Assembly (NCBI GenBank): GCA_947505565.1
Contig: CANNLB010000178.1
Span: 1-6,337, forward strand
Source: Acidobacteriota bacterium
Lineage (GTDB): Bacteria; Acidobacteriota; Terriglobia; Bryobacterales; Bryobacteraceae
DNA length: 6,337 nucleotides
Direction of reading: 5' to 3'
Shown here piece after piece: positions 1-4,981 of this stretch; position 1 is the first letter of the stretch, and each line of letters begins with the position of its first letter. The notes under the pieces were generated by a model, which was given only the letters and a program-made list of their open reading frames with translations, searched no databases and was not told where the DNA came from. A program made the position numbers and the translations under genes.

Positions 1-128
1 GGGCCGCGTTCATGGCCGACCCGGAATGGCACAAGGTCCGGGCCGAGTCGATTGAAAGCGGCGGGCAGATCTCGCAGTGGATGGAAATTACACTGTGGCG
101 GGCGGCGGCGTACTCACCGGTTCGCTGA
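1..128 (+). CDS. NIPSNAP family protein, 3' end only
   Basis: This is the last 41 codons of a gene that begins before the window. The reading frame starts at base 3 and ends at the TGA at 126-128. The translated tail begins AAFMADPEWHKVRAES and ends AAAYSPVR. This matches the usual C-terminus of bacterial NIPSNAP-domain proteins, where an aromatic-rich segment of the type 'F-x-x-D-P-E-W-x-K-V-R-A-E-S' is followed by a last strand and a 'YSP' ending. NIPSNAP domains have a dimeric alpha/beta-barrel (ferredoxin-like) fold. Their biochemical role in bacteria is not settled, and they are common as small stand-alone proteins in Acidobacteriota and Planctomycetota. The last 41 bp are shared, on the opposite strand, with the end of the small HMA-like gene. 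Because the 'YSP' ending is canonical, this stop codon is probably the true end and not a frameshift product. No terminator hairpin with a T-run follows it. Confidence 0.8.
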   Translation, partial: AAFMADPEWHKVRAESIESGGQISQWMEITLWRAAAYSPVR

Positions 129-342
129 CCACGCGGGTGGCCGGGATGCCGGCGCGGTGGAGGTTGTTCTCCACCTTGTCGATCGATAGCCGGGAAGCGT
201 CGTACTCGACCAAGATCTGGTCGAGCGACGGCTGGAGTTTGATCTGCTCGATCCCGTACAGGGCGTGAGCGTTATTGATGTTCTTCATCAAAACGTCGTC
301 GACCGGGCGGGATAGCTTATAGAGGAGTTGAACGCGCGTCAT
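88..342 (-). CDS. Small HMA-like (ferredoxin-fold) protein without cysteines
   Basis: The gene encodes 84 residues. The predicted order of elements is beta1 (about residues 3-12), helix 1 (15-28), beta2 (31-37), beta3 (43-48), helix 2 (53-64) and a last short strand near 68-73. This is the beta-alpha-beta-beta-alpha-beta plan of heavy-metal-associated domains. The stretch ILVEYDASRLSIDKVENNL followed by RAGIP closely resembles the second half of HMA domains ('V-x-Y-D-x-x-x-x-S-x-x-x-I-x-x-x-L-x-x-A-G'). The metal-binding M-x-C-x-x-C loop expected after beta1 is missing and the protein contains no cysteine, so Cys-based copper or zinc chaperoning is unlikely. The tail (residues 73-84) is Pro/Thr/Ser-rich. 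It starts 12 bp after the DUF1501 stop codon on the same strand with only a weak GTAGGT upstream, so translation is probably coupled. There is no signal peptide, so a cytoplasmic location is inferred. The ATG at residue 19 would remove beta1 and is less likely. The exact function is unknown. Confidence 0.72.
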   Translation of the reverse strand: MTRVQLLYKLSRPVDDVLMKNINNAHALYGIEQIKLQPSLDQILVEYDASRLSIDKVENNLHRAGIPATRVVSEPVSTPPPATV

Positions 343-354
343 CTACCTACGAGT

Positions 355-1752
355 TTAGCCCCAAAGCTCGTGAACCGGCTTGTAGAGACCCTCGCCGGCC
401 GAGGGGACGTACTCGAAGCCGCGGCCGAACGGATCGTCGTAACGGACGTTGGTCCAATTGATGCCGAGCGCGGAATAGATGGTCGCTTCAATATCTTCGA
501 CCCGGATGTCGCGGCCTTCGCTCCAGCCGAAATCGGTCGTCCGTGCGCCCTGGGCGTCGGTAGTACCGATGGCTCGGCCGCCCTTGATGCCGCCGCCGGC
601 GAAGGTGGCGAACTGCTGCGTGTAGTGGTCGCGGCCCATCTGGTCATTGAGGGGACCGACGGTGCGCCCGAACTCGCCCATCATGACGATGAGGGTTTCC
701 TTCAACATGCCGCTGGCTTTCAGGTCGGCCAAGAGAGTGCCGTAGGCGTTGTCGAGTGTCCGCCCCAGGCTGAACATGCTGTTCACGTTGGCGGCCTGGG
801 AGTAGATGTTGGAATGCATATCCCAGCCGCCGAGGGTGACCTGGATGTAGCGGGTTCCGGAGTTGGCCTGCAGCACCTGCTTGGCGGTGAGAAGCGCATT
901 GCCGAAACCGGTGCTGCCATAGCGGGCGCTATCGGCCGTCGTGTATTTGAAGGCTCGATCGACGATCGGGTTGTACATGAGCCCACGGGCCGACTTATAG
1001 AAGTCCCCGTAGTCCTGCATGACCTCGGCGTTGGGCGAATTGATGCGCAGGGGGTTGTCGAGTGATTCGAGCAAACCGAACTTTTCATTGAAGCGGGTGA
1101 CGCCGTCGACGTTCGTCGTGTTCGCCAGGCCGGCCGCGTTGGGGGTGACCTTGAACGGTTCATAGCTGGCGGGCAGAAAGCCGGAGCCGACCGCGCCGTC
1201 GGCGTTGAGGGCAAGGAACGTGGGGAAAAGCTGGCCGGGGGTCCGTTCCGGTTTCTTCTCGATGGCGACGATGGAGCCGATGTTGGGGGCGATATCGCCG
1301 AGCGTGGCGGCTGGGCTACGACCGATCTGCACCCAGGTCTGGGATAGAGTGTGCTGCGCGGCCCAGGCACGGACGCTGCGGACAACGGCGACGTCGTCAA
1401 GCTGCGCGGCGATCTTCGGGAAGACGCCGGTATTGAAGTTCATGCCCTTGATCATCTCGGGCTTGAAACCGGCGGGGGAGACACCGTCGATGAACTTCAA
1501 GTCAAAGGTATCGGTATGAGACGGGGCGCCCGTGAGCAGGATGAAGATCACGTTTTTGGCGGTGTTCTTTGTCGTTACGTTCTGGCTCCGAATGAGTTGA
1601 GCGTTGGCGTTGCCGGCTAAAAACGAACCGGCGACACCTCCGCCGAGGACTTTAAAGAATTCCCGCCGGGAAGCGAAGGGCCGACGGAAGAAAGGCACGT
1701 GAGCGTGCGGGAGCTTCTCGACCAGGTTTAGAAATTTGGCTTCGTTTGACAT
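355..1752 (-). CDS. DUF1501 family protein, Tat-exported
   Basis: The protein has 465 residues, normal for the family. The N-terminus carries a twin-arginine signal: SRREFFK at residues 28-34, a hydrophobic stretch at 35-47 and a likely cleavage after ANA at 49-51. It should therefore be folded in the cytoplasm and exported to the periplasm. DUF1501 proteins belong to the alkaline phosphatase/sulfatase-like fold. Family hallmarks visible here are GAPSHTDTFDLK (75-86), GGWDMH (308-313), MGEFGRT (358-364) and GRDHY (373-377, usually GRDHW). His and Asp residues in these motifs may bind metal, but no substrate is established for the family. The ATG at 1752 is chosen because AAGGAG lies 7 nt upstream. 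An in-frame ATG at 1806 would add 18 residues, overlap the upstream gene by 43 bp and place extra sequence before the Tat motif. It is the second gene of a minus-strand operon, 11 bp after the DUF1549/DUF1553 gene. This is the usual family pairing, and the two products probably act together outside the cytoplasm. Confidence 0.93.
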   Translation of the reverse strand: MSNEAKFLNLVEKLPHAHVPFFRRPFASRREFFKVLGGGVAGSFLAGNANAQLIRSQNVTTKNTAKNVIFILLTGAPSHTDTFDLKFIDGVSPAGFKPEMIKGMNFNTGVFPKIAAQLDDVAVVRSVRAWAAQHTLSQTWVQIGRSPAATLGDIAPNIGSIVAIEKKPERTPGQLFPTFLALNADGAVGSGFLPASYEPFKVTPNAAGLANTTNVDGVTRFNEKFGLLESLDNPLRINSPNAEVMQDYGDFYKSARGLMYNPIVDRAFKYTTADSARYGSTGFGNALLTAKQVLQANSGTRYIQVTLGGWDMHSNIYSQAANVNSMFSLGRTLDNAYGTLLADLKASGMLKETLIVMMGEFGRTVGPLNDQMGRDHYTQQFATFAGGGIKGGRAIGTTDAQGARTTDFGWSEGRDIRVEDIEATIYSALGINWTNVRYDDPFGRGFEYVPSAGEGLYKPVHELWG

Positions 1753-1759
1753 GGTGAGG

Positions 1760-1765
1760 CTCCTT
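1760..1765 (-). promoter_or_regulatory. Ribosome binding site of the DUF1501 gene
   Basis: AAGGAG on the minus strand lies 7 nt before the ATG at 1752 and overlaps the TAA stop codon (1764-1766) of the preceding gene, giving TAAGGAG. It decides the start of the DUF1501 gene against the longer alternative at 1806, and suggests that ribosomes ending the first gene restart on the second. Confidence 0.8.
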
Positions 1766-3680
1766 AGTAATTGAAGGTGAAGTCGACTTTGTTGTAGAGC
1801 GTCCACAGCAGGTTTTCGGCCTGTAGGGAACGATTGCCGGAGCGGAGGGCGTTGATGGAGGAGGTCCGTTCCGACTCGTTCGGGTAGCGGGACAAGACGT
1901 TGAGGAACAACGTATCGACCATCTGCCGGTCGTCGAGATTGATCACCTGACGGAGGAGGCTGGAGGTGGGTCCGGTGCCGGCCTGGCGGGTGCGGTTCAT
2001 GACGAACGCGTTGTTCATCAGGGTGAGCGCCTGTTGGTCAGAGCCGTCGCGCCGACGTTCGGTGTCCTCCCGGTCGCCCGGGTAGAAGACATTCAGGAAG
2101 GCGGCCGCTCCGCCGCGGGCGGCGGGGGCGGGGGTCTGCATGGCCCAGTTGACGGTGCGGGTCTGGGTTCGGTCGTTCGAATTGACGACAAACGTGATGT
2201 TGCTGGGGATATTGCTCGATTGCTGAATGCCGTCATAGATCTCTTCGGCCGTCAGGCGGCGCACGAGCCGACGAGCGTGGAGCGACTCCCAGGAGGGGTT
2301 CCATTGGCCGTCGTAACGGGACGAAAGCTGGTAGGCGTCGGAGGTGGTGATCAGGCGCATGATCGCCTTGAGGTTGAACTGCTGGTCCACAAAATACTCG
2401 CCCAACTCCTTCAGCAGGCGAGCGTTCGACGGCTGCAGGGTCCACGGGGCCGGAGGCGGATTGTCGGGATCGAGGCGGGCGGGGTCAAGCTGGTTGACCG
2501 GCTCGACGAGGCCTTTGACCATCAATTCCCGCCAGAGGTAGTTCGCGGTGGCGCGGGCAAAGAGTGGATCGGCGACGACGTTACGGGCGATAGCGGCGCG
2601 CCAGTTTTCCCCGTTGGCGGGGGTAGCGCCGGAGGCGGCAAAGGGGTAGACCGGAGCCGCCGTCGAGCTCGAGCCGACGGGGATGCGGGAGGGCCGATTA
2701 CCGGTGGTCGTATTGACCGTATAGACGCCACGAAGATTGACGCCCATGTTCCAGTAGTTGTAGTTGCGATTCTCGACGACGGGGCGGATGGCGGTCATCG
2801 TAGTCTGCGCGAAGAATGCCGACATGCCGTACGCTTGCGTGCGGGTGGCGCTGCGGCCCCACAGCGAAAGCGTATCGACGTGGCCGCGACCGTTGTGGCA
2901 CATGATGCAGTTGAAATGGCTCACGCCGAGGAAGGTGTCCGCCGTGGACGAAGCCATCTGGTCGTACATGTCCTGCACCGGGCCGTTCGTGATGCGGTTG
3001 CCGATCTGCCAGTTCAGTTCGCCCTTCACGAAGGAGTTCTCACCCGTCCCGGCGATCAAGGCGGTGGCCATCTTGTCATACGACAGGTTGGCGGTCAAGG
3101 CATCTTTGGTCCACTTGTAGAAGGCCTCCCGGCCGTCGGCGAAGCGATTCGTGTTGGTGGCGCGGACGGTGTCGGTGTTGCGATAGAGGTCACCAAAGAA
3201 CATCGTCCACTTGTCGACCCACTCCGGCGTGGCCAGAAGTTCGTCGACGTACTTGGCACGTTTGTCGGCGGAGGTATCGGCGACGAAAGAATTGACACGG
3301 GCGACGGCGGGAATTCGACCAGTCAAATCGAGCGTGACGCGGCGGATGAATTCGTAGTCGTTCGAGCGGGCGGCGGGTTCGACGCCTTTCTCGCGGAGGA
3401 CGCCGAAGATGTTCCGGTCGATCAGATTTGCGCTCGAGGAGGATTGCGAGTAGGAGGTTCGGCTGCCGCCGGGAACGAAACTCATCGCTTGCCGGACGTC
3501 GATGGTTTCGCGGCTGTAGCGCCCGACGCGAGCGGCATTGAGGACTTCATTGCGCATTTTTGCGCCGGAAGGCCCGAAATAAGTGCATTCAGCGTGCTCG
3601 ACGGTGAGGTGTTCGTCGAGCTCCTGGGCGTTGATTCCGACCGTGAGCAAGCTTGCTAAGGCAAGTATTGATTTCTTCAT
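1764..3680 (-). CDS. DUF1549/DUF1553 protein (planctomycete-type cytochrome-like), exported
   Basis: The protein has 638 residues. A Sec signal peptide is visible (Lys2-Lys3, hydrophobic 5-15, likely cleavage after INA at 16-18). After it comes a short segment with a lone cysteine in ECTYFGP (31-37) and a Ser-rich stretch (about 72-83). The DUF1549 (PSCyt2) domain covers about 86-295, recognisable by FIRRVTLDLTGRIP (111-124), the KRAKYVDELL segment (140-149) and CIMCH at 258-262, equal to the conserved CxxCH of the family (DNA 2895-2909). That motif could hold a covalent c-type haem. The DUF1553 (PSD1) domain covers about 365-625, with DPLFARATANYLWRELMVKG (371-390), an 'LKAIMRLITTSDAYQLSSR' segment (436-454) and DQQALTLMNNAFVMNR (548-563). 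The ATG at 3680 has AGGGGG 6 nt upstream. It is the first gene of the operon, followed by DUF1501. The periplasmic location is inferred; the reaction is unknown for the family, although redox roles have been proposed from the haem motif. Confidence 0.93.
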   Translation of the reverse strand: MKKSILALASLLTVGINAQELDEHLTVEHAECTYFGPSGAKMRNEVLNAARVGRYSRETIDVRQAMSFVPGGSRTSYSQSSSSANLIDRNIFGVLREKGVEPAARSNDYEFIRRVTLDLTGRIPAVARVNSFVADTSADKRAKYVDELLATPEWVDKWTMFFGDLYRNTDTVRATNTNRFADGREAFYKWTKDALTANLSYDKMATALIAGTGENSFVKGELNWQIGNRITNGPVQDMYDQMASSTADTFLGVSHFNCIMCHNGRGHVDTLSLWGRSATRTQAYGMSAFFAQTTMTAIRPVVENRNYNYWNMGVNLRGVYTVNTTTGNRPSRIPVGSSSTAAPVYPFAASGATPANGENWRAAIARNVVADPLFARATANYLWRELMVKGLVEPVNQLDPARLDPDNPPPAPWTLQPSNARLLKELGEYFVDQQFNLKAIMRLITTSDAYQLSSRYDGQWNPSWESLHARRLVRRLTAEEIYDGIQQSSNIPSNITFVVNSNDRTQTRTVNWAMQTPAPAARGGAAAFLNVFYPGDREDTERRRDGSDQQALTLMNNAFVMNRTRQAGTGPTSSLLRQVINLDDRQMVDTLFLNVLSRYPNESERTSSINALRSGNRSLQAENLLWTLYNKVDFTFNY

Positions 3681-3701
3681 GCAAATCCCCCTGTACTTCT
3701 G

Positions 3702-3732
3702 ATTCTATGGCTCCGAACCCGTTGTTTGGCAA
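3702..3732 (-). promoter_or_regulatory. Candidate sigma70-like promoter of the DUF1549-DUF1501 operon
   Basis: Read on the minus strand, TTGCCA (plus coordinates 3727-3732; 5 of 6 matches to TTGACA) is followed after 19 bp by TAGAAT (3702-3707; 5 of 6 matches to TATAAT). Transcription would begin near 3695, leaving a leader of about 15 nt that still contains the AGGGGG ribosome binding site at 3687-3692. The 19-bp spacer is longer than the preferred 17, so activity is uncertain. Consensus matching by eye is the only evidence. Confidence 0.4.
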
Positions 3733-3775
3733 AGAGTTTCTGTTTCTAAGGCAATTTTCATCAGGCGGTCTAGGT

Positions 3776-3782
3776 GAGAGGA
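3776..3782 (+). promoter_or_regulatory. Ribosome binding site supporting the TTG start of the outer-membrane factor gene
   Basis: GAGAGGA lies 8 nt before TTG at 3791. An in-frame TAG stop (3788-3790) sits directly before this TTG, so no longer start is possible in this frame. The next in-frame ATG (3842) would delete the signal peptide. Together these make TTG the best start. Confidence 0.65.
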
Positions 3783-3790
3783 TAGAGTAG

Positions 3791-4981
3791 TTGCGCCTTC
3801 TCACCTGCTTTTTCATCGCTACCAGTTGTAACGCCGCGCCAATGACCTTGGAGCAGGCGATTGCCGAGACGATTGCACGACATCCTTTGCTCGCCGCAGC
3901 GGACGGACGGATTTCGACGGCGCAGGGGTTGCTGGAGCAAGCGGCGTTGCGGCCGAACCCGCGGCTGGCGTTTCAGGTGGAAAACTTGCGGGGGCCTTGG
4001 CAGGGCTCCTTTAACTACGCGCGAGACACGGACAATTTTGTATGGCTGTCGCAGACGATTGAGACGGCGAAGAAGCGGCAGTATCGGTCGGAGTTGGCGG
4101 GGGTGAATCGGCAGGTGGCGGAGAGTGCGCGTCTGTTGCTCCAGCAGCAATTGGTGGCGCGGGTGAAGCAGGCGTGGTGGAACGCGGTGGGGACGGAACG
4201 GGCGCGGGTGATCTACGAAGAGACCCAGAAGACGTTTGCGCAGATCGTGGACTACCACGTGATCCGGGTGCGGGAAGGGTCGATGGCGGAGGCCGATTTG
4301 ATCCGTGTGCGGCTGGAGGCGGAGCGGTTTGCGTTGGCGGCGAATAACGCGACCTTGAGCGCGGAGCGGGCGCGGATTGGGTTACAGCGGGAGATGGGCC
4401 GGAGCGAATTTGGGACGCTGGAGTTGGCCGATACGCTGGAGAAGCCGGCGGTGGCGGCGACGGCGGGGGAGCGGGCCGAACTATTGCTGGCGCGGAACGC
4501 CATTGCGGCGGCGCGGGCGAATCAGCAGTTGCAGATGGCCCTAGCGAGGCCGAACTTCGACGTGCTCGGCGGCTACAAGCATACGATGGGCCAGGAGACG
4601 GCGCTGGTGGGGTTGCAGATCGATCTGCCGGTTTACAACAAGAACCAGGGGAACGTGGCGGCGGCGGTGGCGGAGATCCGAGTGGCCGAGAACAACTTGA
4701 AGGCGAGCGAGGCGGTGGTTCAGGCGGAGTTGAAGACGGCTGAAGTGGAGGTCCGGCTGCGGAAGAAGCAGGTGGACGAGACGCTCGGCCCGCTGCGCGA
4801 ACAGGCGATGGATACGGCGCGGATTGCGCAGGCAGCATATCGCGAGGGAGGCACGGACCTGCTGCGGCTTTTGGACGCGGAGCGGTTGCGGCTGGAGACC
4901 CAATTAATTTTTGTTCAGGCGTTGGTGGAGTATCGGATCGCGGTAGTGAATCTGGAGACGGCGAGGGGGGCAAACCAATGA
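3791..4981 (+). CDS. TolC-family outer-membrane factor of an HME-RND pump (CzcC/CusC-like)
   Basis: The 396-residue protein forms the outer-membrane channel and periplasmic tunnel of a tripartite efflux pump. A short signal sequence (residues 1-16, ending CNAA) precedes two outer-membrane efflux repeats, about 19-205 and 226-392, both rich in long amphipathic helices. CzcC-type features are visible: LRPNP (53-57), SQTIETAKKR (87-96), REGSMAEADLIRVRLE (161-176), ARPNFDVLGGYKH (252-264), LPVYNKNQGN (279-288) and the matching second-repeat motif YREGGTDLLRLLDAERLR (350-367). Start is TTG. Cys13 follows I-A-T-S, a poor lipobox, so lipidation as in CusC is possible but not supported. The stop codon overlaps the start of the adaptor gene as ATGA (4978-4981), which indicates translational coupling. 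It is the first gene of the efflux operon. The codons end mostly in G, in contrast to the C-ending codons of the minus-strand genes. The substrate is not readable from this protein. Confidence 0.92.
   Translation: MRLLTCFFIATSCNAAPMTLEQAIAETIARHPLLAAADGRISTAQGLLEQAALRPNPRLAFQVENLRGPWQGSFNYARDTDNFVWLSQTIETAKKRQYRSELAGVNRQVAESARLLLQQQLVARVKQAWWNAVGTERARVIYEETQKTFAQIVDYHVIRVREGSMAEADLIRVRLEAERFALAANNATLSAERARIGLQREMGRSEFGTLELADTLEKPAVAATAGERAELLLARNAIAAARANQQLQMALARPNFDVLGGYKHTMGQETALVGLQIDLPVYNKNQGNVAAAVAEIRVAENNLKASEAVVQAELKTAEVEVRLRKKQVDETLGPLREQAMDTARIAQAAYREGGTDLLRLLDAERLRLETQLIFVQALVEYRIAVVNLETARGANQ

Larger units (their letters stand above)
3681..3790. promoter_or_regulatory. Divergent intergenic region, 110 bp
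   Basis: This is the only real gap between genes in the window. It separates the minus-strand DUF1549/DUF1501/HMA-like operon from the plus-strand efflux operon, so promoters for both must lie here or just inside the first genes. It is clearly more AT-rich than the flanking genes, especially at 3721-3760. A candidate promoter for the minus strand is visible (listed separately). For the plus strand I see only weak matches, such as TTGTTT (3722-3727) with TCTAAG 17 bp further. No long dyad of the MerR type was found, so no metal-responsive operator can be named. Confidence 0.7.

Noticed and set aside
131..142. Hairpin CCAC-GCGG-GTGG after the NIPSNAP stop, considered as a terminator
   Set aside because: The stem is only 4 bp with no following T-run, and it lies inside the HMA-like coding region.
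88..342. Call of the small protein as a copper chaperone (CopZ type)
   Set aside because: There is no cysteine in the protein, so the defining CxxC metal site is missing.
328..1065. Open frame of 245 codons on the plus strand, antisense to DUF1501
   Set aside because: It has low-complexity composition, no domain motif, and complete overlap with family-matching sequence on the minus strand.
1753..1806. Longer start (ATG at 1806) for the DUF1501 gene
   Set aside because: It would overlap the preceding gene by 43 bp, and the ATG at 1752 has AAGGAG at 7 nt. The extra residues do not look like part of a Tat signal.
2034..3659. Open frame of 541 codons on the plus strand, antisense to the DUF1549/DUF1553 gene
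   Set aside because: The translation is Gly/Val/Arg/Asp-rich without recognisable motifs. It lies wholly inside a well-supported gene on the other strand. Long antisense frames are expected in GC-rich DNA.
3722..3750. Plus-strand promoter TTGTTT, 17 bp, TCTAAG
   Set aside because: The -35 matches consensus at 3 of 6 positions and the -10 at 4 of 6. This is too weak to list as a feature, although a plus-strand promoter must exist nearby.
3681..3790. Riboswitch or small RNA in the divergent gap
   Set aside because: At 110 bp shared by two operons there is little room, and no strong stem-loop or known riboswitch core is visible.
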